Positions 8,777 to 17,675 of a stretch of 64,000 nt of DNA are shown here, piece by piece (position 1 is the first letter of the stretch; each line of letters opens with the position of its first letter). The translations under genes and the position numbers were made by a program. The stretch lies in assembly GCA_001045525.1 (NCBI GenBank), contig LDWW01000005.1, positions 1 to 64,000 of the forward strand, read 5' to 3'. The stretch is from Chitinispirillum alkaliphilum. GTDB lineage: Bacteria > Fibrobacterota > Chitinivibrionia > Chitinivibrionales > Chitinispirillaceae. The notes below the pieces were generated by a model. That model had not been told where the DNA came from and ran no database searches. It saw only the letters and a program-made list of their open reading frames with translations.

Positions 8777-10321
8777 ATGACAGCCCTCATTATTGTATGT
8801 ACACTTTACGCATTTTGTTCTCTCATTTTACTGGCCTATGGAGTTCAGTGTTACGTATTGACCTATCTCTTTCTGAGAAAACGCAAGGAGAAAGTTACTT
8901 CTCAGGCGCAAACTATGAAACACTATGATACGGTAACCGATGAGTCACGCTATCCTCTTGCAGTTACTCAGCTGCCGATGTTTAATGAAAAACAGGTTGC
9001 ATCGAGAGTAATTGAAGCCGCTGCGGCTATGGACTATCCTAAAAGCAGGCATGAGATTCAGGTGCTTGATGACAGTACCGATGATACCATTGACTATGTA
9101 AACAAAAGTGTTGAAAAGCTTAAAAAACAGGGATACAATATCTCTGTTGTCAGAAGAACCGACCGCACGGGGTTCAAAGCCGGAGCGCTCCAGAACGGTC
9201 TTAAGTTTACTGATGCAGAGTTTGTGGCCATCTTTGATGCTGATTTCGTTCCTCCAAAAGACTTCCTGAGAAAAGCACTGGCATTTTTCGTAGATAAACC
9301 AGAGCTTGGACTTGTCCAGGGACGCTGGACACATCTCAATAATAAATCTTCCCTTATCACCAGAGGGCAGGCTCTTGGTATTGATGGGCATTTCATGATC
9401 GAGCAGGCCGCAAGAAGCTGGAACGGGCTTTTTATGAACTTCAACGGAACCGCAGGAGTGTTCCGCAGAAAAGCTATTGAAACAAGTGGCGGGTGGCAGC
9501 ACGATACTCTTACAGAGGATATGGACCTTTCTTACCGCATGCAACTTGCAGGCTGGAAAACCGAGTATGTTCCTGATCTGGCTGTGCCGGCTGAAATTCC
9601 GGAAGATATAAACGCCTTTAAAAATCAACAGTTCAGATGGGCTAAAGGATCAATTCAAACCGCGCTTAAAATCATTCCCAGACTCTGGGAGAGAAAGCTT
9701 CCGGCGTTTAAATTGTTACAGGCCGTTTTTCATCTTACACATTATGTGGTACATCCCCTGATGTTCCTGCTTGCACTGCTTACTATGCCTGTTCTTTTTT
9801 ATGTAAAAGTGTTCCTGCCACCGTTCTGGTTTGCATGTGTCATATTTGCGATGATCCTGGCCACCAGCGGACCATCGACTATGTATATGGTTTCCCAGTA
9901 CTATATGGGCAATAGGATCAAAAAGCAGATATTTCTCATACCTGCTATGATGCTTATAGGAACCGGACTGGCTGTTAACAATGGTAAAGCTGTTCTGGAG
10001 GCTCTGTTCAAAATGGAGTCACCTTTTCACCGCACCCCCAAAAAGGGACAGCAAAACGGTAAAACTGCTTATAAACCGATTAAGGATATCACATGTGTGA
10101 TAGAAATCCTGCTGGGTATCTACTGCCTGATAAGTTTCAGAATGTTTTTGGGTTATACAAATTTTCTTGTATCTCCATTTTTGATGCTATACGCTTCAGG
10201 TTTTCTCTTCGTAGGGATAATCTCTATTATACATTTCAGAAAGCCAGAGTTGGTTGATCTGAAGATTCCGGTAAAAAGAACACTTTCCCTGTTAGTACCG
10301 GGATGGAATGTTTCAAAATGA
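8777..10321 (+). CDS. Membrane glycosyltransferase family 2, cellulose-synthase-like
   Basis: This 514-residue integral membrane GT2 resembles bacterial processive beta-glycan synthases and plant CslA-type mannan synthases. It starts with a transmembrane helix (about 3-30). The cytosolic catalytic domain carries LDDSTDDT, the DxD-type FDADFVPP (about 152-159), TEDMDLSYR (about 248-256) and the product-binding QQFRWAKG (about 285-292). Several transmembrane helices follow (about 320-420 and 450-500). These motifs indicate a processive polymerase using a nucleotide sugar; the sugar cannot be assigned. ATG 8777 follows AAGGAG at a longish 13 bases. No partner PilZ or secretion gene is adjacent. 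Confidence 0.88.
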   Translation: MTALIIVCTLYAFCSLILLAYGVQCYVLTYLFLRKRKEKVTSQAQTMKHYDTVTDESRYPLAVTQLPMFNEKQVASRVIEAAAAMDYPKSRHEIQVLDDSTDDTIDYVNKSVEKLKKQGYNISVVRRTDRTGFKAGALQNGLKFTDAEFVAIFDADFVPPKDFLRKALAFFVDKPELGLVQGRWTHLNNKSSLITRGQALGIDGHFMIEQAARSWNGLFMNFNGTAGVFRRKAIETSGGWQHDTLTEDMDLSYRMQLAGWKTEYVPDLAVPAEIPEDINAFKNQQFRWAKGSIQTALKIIPRLWERKLPAFKLLQAVFHLTHYVVHPLMFLLALLTMPVLFYVKVFLPPFWFACVIFAMILATSGPSTMYMVSQYYMGNRIKKQIFLIPAMMLIGTGLAVNNGKAVLEALFKMESPFHRTPKKGQQNGKTAYKPIKDITCVIEILLGIYCLISFRMFLGYTNFLVSPFLMLYASGFLFVGIISIIHFRKPELVDLKIPVKRTLSLLVPGWNVSK

Positions 10322-10323
10322 AA

Positions 10324-10351
10324 CAGGGGTGATCCATTATGAACACCCCTG
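10324..10351 (+). terminator. Hairpin after the GT2 gene
   Basis: CAGGGGTG (10324-10331) pairs perfectly with CACCCCTG (10344-10351) around a 12-base loop, three bases after the GT2 stop codon. There is no downstream T-run, so this may be a 3'-end stabiliser or a factor-assisted terminator. Confidence 0.45.
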
Positions 10352-10398
10352 AGGATCTGACCTCCTCCTGTATCCTCCCCAAAAACGGCTTGGCCATT

Positions 10399-10413
10399 TG
10401 GCACGGTTATTGT
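10399..10413 (+). promoter_or_regulatory. Sigma-54-like -24/-12 promoter candidate for dnaK
   Basis: The sequence TGGCACGGTTATTGT matches the sigma-54 consensus TGGCACG-N4-TTGC at every specified position except the last base (T for C). A start site about 12 bases downstream would give a ~48-base leader before dnaK ATG 10473. No CIRCE (HrcA) inverted repeat was seen in the same interval. The invariant GC of the -12 element is GT here, which weakens the call. Confidence 0.4.
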
Positions 10414-10472
10414 TTACACAACAGGCGACATCACAGAACTCTCAACACTTTTTAAAATTTCAGGAGGAAATT

Positions 10473-12398
10473 ATGGGTAAGATTATTGGAATAGATCTTG
10501 GAACCACTAACTCATGTGTGTCGGTCATGGAAGCAGGAAAGCCTGTGGTGATTCCAAACCCAGAAGGCGGCAGAACATCTCCATCAATCGTTGGATTCAC
10601 CAAATCAGGAGAACGCCTTGTCGGAGCAATCGCAAAACGTCAGGCAATCACCAACCCCGAAAACACAATCTATTCAATCAAAAGATTTATGGGAAGACGC
10701 CATAATGAGGTGCAGTCTGAGGAAACCAGGGTGCCCTATAATGTCGTAGGCGGAATGGAAGATCCGGTAAAGGTTAAAGTGGAGGATAAGGAGTTTTCTC
10801 CACCGGAAATCTCTGCAATGGTGATTCAGTACCTCAAGAAGGCTGCCGAAGATTATATCGGGGAAGAAGTCAAGGAAGCGGTTATTACGGTTCCGGCCTA
10901 TTTTAATGATGCGCAGAGACAGGCTACAAAGGATGCAGGAAAAATCGCAGGCCTCGATGTAAAAAGAATTATTAATGAACCTACTGCTGCATCTCTGGCA
11001 TATGGACTGGAGAAAAAGAAAAACGAAAAAATTGCGGTGTTCGACCTCGGAGGGGGAACTTTTGATATCTCTATCCTTGAGATCGGGGAAGGTGTTTTCG
11101 AAGTTAAATCTACAAACGGAGACACCCATCTGGGTGGAGATGATTTCGATAAGGTTCTCATCGACCATATAGCTGATGAGTTCAAGAGCTCAAACGGAAT
11201 TGATCTGCGTAATGACCGCATGGCTCTGCAGCGTCTCAGGGAAGCTGCTGAAAAAGCAAAAATTGAGCTCTCTTCTGCAATGCAGACAAATATAAACCTG
11301 CCCTTTATTACAGCTGATGCAAGCGGACCAAAGCATCTGGATATGAATCTCTCAAGGGCAAAATTCGAGCAGCTCGTTTCAGGATTGGTGGATAGAGTGG
11401 TTGTACCCTGCAGAAAAGCTCTGGAGGATGCAAAGCTTGGTTTCAACGATATAGACGAAGTTATTCTGGTGGGTGGAACAACCAGAATACCTGCTATTAT
11501 CAGCAAAGTTGAAGAGATCTTTGGAAAACCTGCTCACAAGGGTGTAAACCCCGATGAAGTTGTAGCTGTTGGGGCCGCAATACAGGGCGCGATCCTCAGC
11601 GGGGATGAGAGTGTAAAAGACGTTCTTCTTCTCGATGTTACCCCACTGTCTCTGGGTATAGAAACTATGGGTGGTGTGATGACAAAGCTGATCGAGAGAA
11701 ATACCACTATCCCAACAAAGAAAAGTCAGGTCTTCTCTACTGCAGCAGACAGTCAGACCGCAGTTACTATCATGGTGTATCAGGGTGAAAGAGAAATGGC
11801 TGCTCACAACAGGTTGTTGGGTAAATTTGACCTTATGGATATTCCACCAGCGCCAAGAGGTGTTCCGCAGATTGAGGTGAGCTTTGATATCGACGCCAAC
11901 GGTATCCTGAATGTAAGTGCAAAGGATCTGGGAACTGGTAAGCAGCAGCAGATTCGAATCGAATCTTCAAGCGGTCTCTCTGAGCAGGACATCGACAAGA
12001 TGGTCAAAGAAGCCGAAGCCAATGCAGCACGGGATAAAGAGGAACGTGAAAAGATCGAGGTTAAAAACCAGGCTGATCAGCTCATTTACCAAACAGAAAA
12101 GACCATGGGTGAAATGGATGGAAAAATCTCCGATGAGGAGAAAGGAAAGATCCAGACCGCACTTGATGATCTTAAAGAGAAGGCAAAGGGCAATGATACT
12201 TCCGCTATTAAGGAAAGTATTGAGTCTCTGACCAAAGCTTCACATGCCATGGCCGAAGCACTGTACAAGGCTGCTGGAGCTCAGGGTGGAGCCCCGGGGG
12301 CAGAACAGGCTCAGCAAGGAGGAGCCCAGGAACAGCAGAAAAGCCCTGATGATAAAAATGATGGTGCCGAAGATGCTGATTTCGAAGAAGTAAAATAA
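10473..12398 (+). CDS. dnaK: Hsp70 chaperone DnaK
   Basis: DnaK is the ATP-dependent Hsp70 chaperone working with DnaJ and GrpE. The start is ATG 10473 ([15 protein letters not shown]), with CAGGAGG six bases upstream; the frame is open further upstream but that part has no family match. The 641 residues show the nucleotide-binding domain ([35 protein letters not shown]), the linker [18 protein letters not shown], the substrate domain, and a C-terminal helical lid with a Gly/Ala/Gln-rich tail ending EDADFEEVK. grpE and dnaJ are not adjacent, which is less common. A sigma-54-like sequence lies upstream and a hairpin follows the stop. Confidence 0.98.
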   Translation: MGKIIGIDLGTTNSCVSVMEAGKPVVIPNPEGGRTSPSIVGFTKSGERLVGAIAKRQAITNPENTIYSIKRFMGRRHNEVQSEETRVPYNVVGGMEDPVKVKVEDKEFSPPEISAMVIQYLKKAAEDYIGEEVKEAVITVPAYFNDAQRQATKDAGKIAGLDVKRIINEPTAASLAYGLEKKKNEKIAVFDLGGGTFDISILEIGEGVFEVKSTNGDTHLGGDDFDKVLIDHIADEFKSSNGIDLRNDRMALQRLREAAEKAKIELSSAMQTNINLPFITADASGPKHLDMNLSRAKFEQLVSGLVDRVVVPCRKALEDAKLGFNDIDEVILVGGTTRIPAIISKVEEIFGKPAHKGVNPDEVVAVGAAIQGAILSGDESVKDVLLLDVTPLSLGIETMGGVMTKLIERNTTIPTKKSQVFSTAADSQTAVTIMVYQGEREMAAHNRLLGKFDLMDIPPAPRGVPQIEVSFDIDANGILNVSAKDLGTGKQQQIRIESSSGLSEQDIDKMVKEAEANAARDKEEREKIEVKNQADQLIYQTEKTMGEMDGKISDEEKGKIQTALDDLKEKAKGNDTSAIKESIESLTKASHAMAEALYKAAGAQGGAPGAEQAQQGGAQEQQKSPDDKNDGAEDADFEEVK

Positions 12399-12417
12399 AG
12401 TAGTAATCTGTAAAGGT

Positions 12418-12466
12418 AAGGGGACAGCAGTTATCCTGTTTGAGGGAAAACTCTGTCCCTTTGTTT
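12418..12466 (+). terminator. Probable intrinsic terminator of dnaK
   Basis: GGGACAG (12421-12427) pairs with CTGTCCC (12453-12459), extended by AA/TT with one bulged G. The right arm runs into TTTGTTTT. It lies between the convergent dnaK and antiporter genes. Confidence 0.65.
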
Positions 12467-12499
12467 TCAGGTGATCTTCAGTTTAGAACTATCCAGAGT

Positions 12500-13945
12500 T
12501 TACTTTAATTCAAAATTATCCATTATCTTCGCAGTTACATGATCGATATATGTACTTCTTACCAATACATAAAGCACATCACTCGGCTTTATTACTGTCG
12601 AACCATGAGGTGCAATAATTTCATCTTTTCGGTTTATCATAGTAATAACTGTGCCTTTTGGAAGTCTCAAAGAATCCACACGCACCAAACCGGAATACAC
12701 ATCCTCATCTATTTGAATCTCCACAAGCTCCAAATCGCTTTTGTGAAGGGTTGCCAGCTCCATAACCTGGCTGGGTTTAGGCTTTGTTTTCACAGTTAAT
12801 TTTAACAGGTCTGCCATTTTGGTGATTGTTGAGCCCTGTACAAGAAGAGAAAGCACCACGGCAAAAAACACCATATTGAAAATCACCCGCGAATTAGGTA
12901 TACCAGCAGCCAAAGGGTATGTGGCCAGTACAATCGGAACTGCACCCCGCAAACCGCTCCAGCTTATAAACAATCTGTCTTTATAATTGAACTTAGTGAA
13001 TGTCGTACATATCAGAACCGACAGCGGACGGGAAAAAAAGGTAATGATAAGAAAAAGAGCTATCCCTTCCCTGTAAACTACCAATAAATCGCGGGGAAAA
13101 ACCAATAAGCCAAGAATCACGAAAATTATAACATTAGCGATAGTTGAGATGGCTTCCAGCAGTGTGGATATTGTTTTTTTATAGGGGATATCAGAATTGC
13201 CCATAAAAAATCCGGCGAAAAAAGCGGAGATCATTCCGCTTGCCCCTGCCACATCAGCAAGGCCAAAAGAGAACATAATCAGCCCTACCAGAAATATGTA
13301 GAAATACCCCCTGTCCAACACTTTAACCTGATGAAAAAGAAATACCCCCAACTTTCCTACAAGTAATCCGATCGCGATTCCGATTATAAGATTCCAGAAC
13401 AGAGTGAGCCCCATCCCAAGAGGGTGTTCCATTCTGGCAACAATCAGCCGAACCGCCAGAGTGGTAAGTACAATTGCCATCGGGTCATTTGTGGCCGATT
13501 CAATTTCAACCAGAGAGGAGAGTCTCTTATTCAAAGACCTTGAACGAAGAATTGAAAAAACAGCAGCTGCATCGGTGGAAGATATAATGCAGCCGATAAG
13601 AAATGCCATCACCAGACCATAATTTAAAAACACTACCAGTGAAACACCCGTTAACAGAGCTGTAAGTGCTACCCCCACTGTGGCAAGAGTCATCGAAGAA
13701 GCAAATACAGTTTTCAGTCTTTCATACCTGGTGCCGAAACCCCCGATAAAGAGTACAAAGATGAGGGCAAAGTCGGCAATCTGTCTTGCCATCACCGCAT
13801 CGTCAAAATAGATGAGCCCGGTGACACCACTTCCAAAAATAACTCCTGTAGCAAGTGCAATCACCACAAGGGGCACACGCCACTTACTGGCTATTCTGGC
13901 AATTAAAACAATTGACAACAAAATTATTGCTGCAATAAGGTACAT
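12500..13945 (-). CDS. K+/H+ antiporter, NhaP2/CvrA-like, with C-terminal RCK domain
   Basis: The product is a CPA1-family cation:proton antiporter most like NhaP2. About 12-13 membrane helices span residues 1-390. Family motifs are GCIISSTDAAAVFSIL, ESATNDPMAIVLT and FISWSGLRGAVPIVLATYP. The C-terminal ~80 residues (from about 400) form a TrkA_C/RCK_C-like domain (SDLELVEIQIDEDVYSG) that would regulate transport by ligand binding. I place the start at ATG 13945 (MYLIAAIILLSIV), which has GGAG 11 bases upstream and begins the first helix. A longer frame to 14080 would add a charged, unconserved leader. That gives 481 residues against 578 in E. coli, the difference being at the C-terminus. It is convergent with dnaK. 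Confidence 0.9.
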   Translation of the reverse strand: MYLIAAIILLSIVLIARIASKWRVPLVVIALATGVIFGSGVTGLIYFDDAVMARQIADFALIFVLFIGGFGTRYERLKTVFASSMTLATVGVALTALLTGVSLVVFLNYGLVMAFLIGCIISSTDAAAVFSILRSRSLNKRLSSLVEIESATNDPMAIVLTTLAVRLIVARMEHPLGMGLTLFWNLIIGIAIGLLVGKLGVFLFHQVKVLDRGYFYIFLVGLIMFSFGLADVAGASGMISAFFAGFFMGNSDIPYKKTISTLLEAISTIANVIIFVILGLLVFPRDLLVVYREGIALFLIITFFSRPLSVLICTTFTKFNYKDRLFISWSGLRGAVPIVLATYPLAAGIPNSRVIFNMVFFAVVLSLLVQGSTITKMADLLKLTVKTKPKPSQVMELATLHKSDLELVEIQIDEDVYSGLVRVDSLRLPKGTVITMINRKDEIIAPHGSTVIKPSDVLYVLVRSTYIDHVTAKIMDNFELK

Positions 13946-14141
13946 GTGTTTGGGATCTCCATCAATTTGAAAGGCCCGTCTCAGGGGTAAGAGCGCGTCC
14001 CGCCCTTTCACTCTTTCACCCATCAGGTGAAACAAATGTATGCGGTAGTAATCAGGGGCAAATAACATACCACAGCCCAAACCTTTTCCCGGTTACTGAA
14101 GCAACCTTCAGTTTCCGGCAAAAAGGTTGAAGCTGGCACGG

Positions 14142-14166
14142 AAAAAGCCTCCATCATTTCGGGAGG
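14142..14166 (-). terminator. Intrinsic terminator of the propeller protein gene
   Basis: On the minus strand CCTCC and GGAGG (plus positions 14162-14166 and 14148-14152) form a short stem with a 9-base loop, followed by C and five T (14142-14146). It lies 20 bases past the stop of the gene at 14186. Confidence 0.5.
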
Positions 14167-14185
14167 AGATTACCAGTTTAGCGGA

Positions 14186-16375
14186 TCAGGGGAGTATAAG
14201 AAGTTTTGCTTTTTTGCCTGAAGGTCTGGTCAGAACAACGTAAGTACCGGGAACAATGTCCTGTGGAGGTCTCCAGCCGCTTTGCCATTCGTAATCTGAT
14301 ATTCTTTCAGATTCCAGTTGAGCTACGAGCTGTCCGTCAACTGAATACAGTGAAACAGTTGAACGGGGTTCAAGTTTTGAAAACGTTATCCTGTCAGCCC
14401 CCTGATGCCTGTTGCTTACAGAGTAAGGGTTGGGGAAAACCTCAATCTTCTCATCTGAGCTCAGGCGGCTCTGACTTCCGAGATAGAGCTTGGATACACC
14501 GGCATCGGTAGCAACCCAGAGTAGCCCCTTCTCCCTGTTGACTGAAATATCAACAATCGAATTTGAGAGTATTCCGTTATCGGTGGTGATGAACTGCAGA
14601 GAAACAGAATCCTGTCTGTAGGGGTGAAGTTCACCCCGTATCAAACCATCATCGTTTGTTCCTATCCAAAAGACATTTTCATTTTGCACTGCAATAGAAT
14701 TGGTATTACCCAGAGAACTTTTAAGTTTGACAGGAGTTGTGGTATTGGGTAAAAAGGTGTAAAGGCCATTTGTGCTGGCAACGTATACCCTTCCATCCGG
14801 GGAAGCGGCAATATCTGAGATTATTCCAAGACTTGTTGATTGATGCCTTACAGTTATACCCCTTTCAAGCGGATTACCACTATACTCCAGAATCAGTAAG
14901 CGATCACGGCTATCAACCAGAAAGATTCTGTTATCCCTGTCGACTTCTATTAATTTGATGTAATCAGCATGATAGGGCGATTCTTTTGGGAAAAATCTTC
15001 TGAACCCGGCCTGCAACGGATCATCCCTGCTGTCATCGGGAATTCTTCCCGGATCATAGCAAACCAGGCTTCCGAGGTTATGGTCATGTACTGAAATCCA
15101 TAAAAAGCCATTGGAGTCAGTGCTCAGGGCTCTTGACAAACCAAACCCCAGAAATCCACCTTCTGTGTAATAACCGAACTCAGGATCATCTTTTTCACCA
15201 ATATATAGTTGTGAAACGTTGTTTTGAGCAGGATCGATTTTTTTTACATTCCCCCCCCATGTTCCAACCCACATATGTCCCGATCTATCCTCTGCAATAT
15301 CGGTCATGTTACCATAACCTATGTTTCCGAAGCTGTAATTTCCAAAGGTGTAGGAATTGTACATATCCCATTGGGAACCATCAAAACGGATAATTCCGGT
15401 ATACCAAGGCTGATACCCATCTGTGTGGGTAAAGGCAGGCAACAGCCAGACGTCACCATTTTTTGCGGCGTAAATACGGTTGATGTTTTTAAGGGGCAAT
15501 CCCTCTATTTTTATCTGGTATGGGCTGTTTTGTCCGTCCCACCCGAAGAAAAACTGATCATCTGTACCAACCCATAAATGGTTGTTACCGTCATTGTACA
15601 GTGCAGTCACAGTTTCCCGCTCCCCGAAATCAAGAGCCGGAACACTGTCGAGCATAACCATTCCGCCCATTGCAGAATAACTCTGATTTTTAAAAGACAC
15701 GACCGGAACCGAAGAAGGTATCAGTTCTCTGTTTCTGATCTGAAAATCAACAACTGCGGAGTCGGTTTGTACCGTTCTCCATACGGTTCTGTCATAGAAG
15801 TTGGCCCGGGAAATATCGGATGTAAGTACTGCGACTCCCTCCTCACAACCCAGATATAGAGTGTCCCTGAAAAGGGTAACTTTATTTACCCGCGGATTTG
15901 AGAAAGAGCCGATTGCAGCTGAATTTTTTAAGGCCACTCCTTTTTTTGTGTCAAACACACTGCATCCCCGCTGTGACCCGATAATCAGCAGGTCGTTGTG
16001 CGGGTAAATGTCAAGAATGCCCCAGCCGGCCCTGTTATAATTAGAAAAGGTGTGGAAGACGCCCTCTGGGGTACGCTTGTAAAGGTAGCCGTTTCTTGAA
16101 CCTATCCATATGTTTCCTCTTTTGTCAGAGATTATTGATGTGAGGTAGGGGTCTGGGAATCTTCTGGAATCACTAAGCAGTTCAGAATCTCCGGTTTTGG
16201 TATTATACAGATACAATCCACCACTTGATGCTACCCATAGTGTATCAGATTTTCGGAGAAATCCATTTGCTGTTAGTGTATGACTGTAATTGGTGATTCG
16301 CTCAAAGGAGAACGCCGACAGTGCAGAACAAAGCAGAAATAGGCAAAACAAGTATTTGATTTGATTGTTTTTCAT
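14186..16375 (-). CDS. Secreted two-component-regulator-like beta-propeller protein with C-terminal sorting-type Ig domain
   Basis: The 729-residue protein begins with a signal peptide (KYLFCLFLLCSALSAFS). The body is built of repeated short blades with the pattern LWVASSGGLYLY, IWIGSRNGYLY, LWVGTDDQFFF, MWVGTWGGNVKKI, LWISVHDHN and LWVATDAGVSKLY, typical of 'Reg_prop' propellers normally found as sensor domains of hybrid kinases. No kinase is attached here. The last ~80 residues (EVFPNPYSVSNR to the end) look like a FlgD-like Ig or Por-type secretion tail ending LLILP. It is probably exported to the cell surface or medium, possibly by a type IX-like route. Ligand unknown. It stands alone between the antiporter gene and a 411-bp gap. 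Confidence 0.8.
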   Translation of the reverse strand: MKNNQIKYLFCLFLLCSALSAFSFERITNYSHTLTANGFLRKSDTLWVASSGGLYLYNTKTGDSELLSDSRRFPDPYLTSIISDKRGNIWIGSRNGYLYKRTPEGVFHTFSNYNRAGWGILDIYPHNDLLIIGSQRGCSVFDTKKGVALKNSAAIGSFSNPRVNKVTLFRDTLYLGCEEGVAVLTSDISRANFYDRTVWRTVQTDSAVVDFQIRNRELIPSSVPVVSFKNQSYSAMGGMVMLDSVPALDFGERETVTALYNDGNNHLWVGTDDQFFFGWDGQNSPYQIKIEGLPLKNINRIYAAKNGDVWLLPAFTHTDGYQPWYTGIIRFDGSQWDMYNSYTFGNYSFGNIGYGNMTDIAEDRSGHMWVGTWGGNVKKIDPAQNNVSQLYIGEKDDPEFGYYTEGGFLGFGLSRALSTDSNGFLWISVHDHNLGSLVCYDPGRIPDDSRDDPLQAGFRRFFPKESPYHADYIKLIEVDRDNRIFLVDSRDRLLILEYSGNPLERGITVRHQSTSLGIISDIAASPDGRVYVASTNGLYTFLPNTTTPVKLKSSLGNTNSIAVQNENVFWIGTNDDGLIRGELHPYRQDSVSLQFITTDNGILSNSIVDISVNREKGLLWVATDAGVSKLYLGSQSRLSSDEKIEVFPNPYSVSNRHQGADRITFSKLEPRSTVSLYSVDGQLVAQLESERISDYEWQSGWRPPQDIVPGTYVVLTRPSGKKAKLLILP

Positions 16376-16786
16376 TGGTTTAAGCTCTTAACTTCTGATG
16401 TTTGGTTGTCATTTTAACAAGCGTTACCGTCTTGTGAAAAAAAGGTCTGGTGTAGTAAAAAACTAATGCAATGCATGGGTTAAAGCCAAAATTCATCGTT
16501 GAAAACCTATTCTTTTATAGCCGACTACAAAATATTCTTTTTACAAAGGTGAAATTTCGGGGCCGTTGTAGTAAGATAGCAATGAGCTGTATAACCTTAA
16601 AAACAAGCCCTCTTGGGGCTTCGATTTTTACCGGCAAACCTATCTGCGAATTCTAATCAAGTAATTAATACTAGAAATTATTTACTTTGAGCTCTGGAAA
16701 CGAATATTTTTTTTATATTCTGTATTGACTCAGAACTCCTTGAGAGATAAAATTAGAATAGAAACCAAGTTAAGGAGTTTCGCTTT
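16376..16786. other. Intergenic stretch between divergent genes
   Basis: This 411-bp gap separates the minus-strand propeller gene from the STAS operon. I see no convincing gene. It holds the near-consensus promoter at 16725-16753 for the STAS operon and a possible weak minus-strand promoter near 16410-16440 (TTTCAC and TAAAAT). The rest is AT-rich and featureless to my reading. Confidence 0.6.
16725..16753 (+). promoter_or_regulatory. Sigma-70-type promoter of the STAS operon
   Basis: TTGACT (16725-16730), a 17-base spacer and TAAAAT (16748-16753) form a near-consensus promoter. The start site would fall near 16760, followed by AAGGAG and ATG 16787. Confidence 0.7.
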
Positions 16787-17350
16787 ATGCCAAACAACCC
16801 AGCTGACCTTTCAGACACAATGTACCGTCGGCTGTACAGACTGATGAAACGCAATATTGAACCGGCAGTTATAGCATCTACTCTGAAATTACCTCTGAGC
16901 ACAGTTCAGGGGATAATTTCAAAGCTCCATCAGAGCTCCGGTGCCAAATCCTCCCTTACTTCCAAAGCAAACGACCGGTATCTTGATATCTACTTTTTTG
17001 CCAAAACGCGATATGCAAAACTACAGCTTGTAGGAATGGCAGTTCAGGGGACTTTAAAAGAGCTTGAAGTGGAATTTGAGAAAATTGAGTCATCAAAGTG
17101 GAAAGCTGTTGCTATAGAAATGTGCGATGTTGTTGAATTGGATAAAGCAGCCAGTGAAATGATATTACAATTTTACCATGAGATGCACAAAACTGGTCGC
17201 TATGTAGCTATCCTTGATCCCTCCGGAAATATCGATCCATCCCTGCAGAAGTTTGGTCTTGAGGGGACTGTGCCGATTTTTGGCACGACAAATGCTTTTG
17301 AAGATAAAGCGTTCTCCAAAAACAGCGGTTACAAGACTAAATTATTATAG
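16787..17350 (+). CDS. HTH-STAS regulator-like protein
   Basis: The 187-residue protein has two parts. Residues ~10-50 (MYRRLYRLMKRNIEPAVIAS, then LPLSTVQGIISKLHQ) look like a helix-turn-helix. Residues ~75-175 look like a STAS domain (anti-sigma-factor antagonist fold), with VQGTLKELEVEFEKIES, AVAIEMCDVVELDKAASEM and YVAILDPSGNIDPSLQKFGL. STAS proteins usually switch anti-sigma factors or act in partner switching; no kinase or phosphatase partner is nearby. AAGGAG precedes ATG 16787 at a good distance. It is the first gene of a run that includes a small protein, a toroid protein and an Rmd-like reductase. The HTH-STAS combination is uncommon. Confidence 0.65.
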   Translation: MPNNPADLSDTMYRRLYRLMKRNIEPAVIASTLKLPLSTVQGIISKLHQSSGAKSSLTSKANDRYLDIYFFAKTRYAKLQLVGMAVQGTLKELEVEFEKIESSKWKAVAIEMCDVVELDKAASEMILQFYHEMHKTGRYVAILDPSGNIDPSLQKFGLEGTVPIFGTTNAFEDKAFSKNSGYKTKLL

Positions 17351-17429
17351 TTCTTTAAATTAGCGAACACATTTAATTAATTTAATCCCGATAATGAGAA
17401 TTTATTCGGATTATTAAAAAGGAGATTTA

Positions 17430-17660
17430 ATGGCTTATCTTGGAATAGGCTACTGTGGTCCCAATCGCTCCTTTTTACGAGATCAGGTGAACAAACATAT
17501 GGCCTGGCTTAAAGGTGATCGTCTCCCACGGTTTTTTGGTGATGGTTTTATTGTGCTGTACGATTCCAACACCGCCAGGGAGTTTGCAAAGAAATGCGAA
17601 CTTGCTGCAGAAAAAGAGTGTCTGATAACTTACCCAATGGATCACCCGAACCAAAAATAG
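17430..17660 (+). CDS. Small hypothetical protein (76 aa)
   Basis: I do not recognise this protein. It is soluble, begins MAYLGIGYCGPNRSFLRDQV and has a central RFFGDGFIVLYDSNTAREF. An AAGGAG ribosome site lies just before ATG 17430. It sits 80 bp after the STAS gene and 15 bp before the toroid gene, so it is probably cotranscribed and translationally close to the latter. A role as a small regulator or partner in that operon is a guess from position. Confidence 0.65.
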   Translation: MAYLGIGYCGPNRSFLRDQVNKHMAWLKGDRLPRFFGDGFIVLYDSNTAREFAKKCELAAEKECLITYPMDHPNQK

Positions 17661-17675
17661 AACTGGGTATAAAAA

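Noticed and set aside
10322-10472. CIRCE element before dnaK
   Set aside because: No TTAGCACTC-N9-GAGTGCTAA-like inverted repeat is present.
14131-14145. Second sigma-54-like sequence TGGCACGGAAAAAGC
   Set aside because: The TT before GC is missing and no plus-strand gene follows; it overlaps a terminator of the minus-strand gene.
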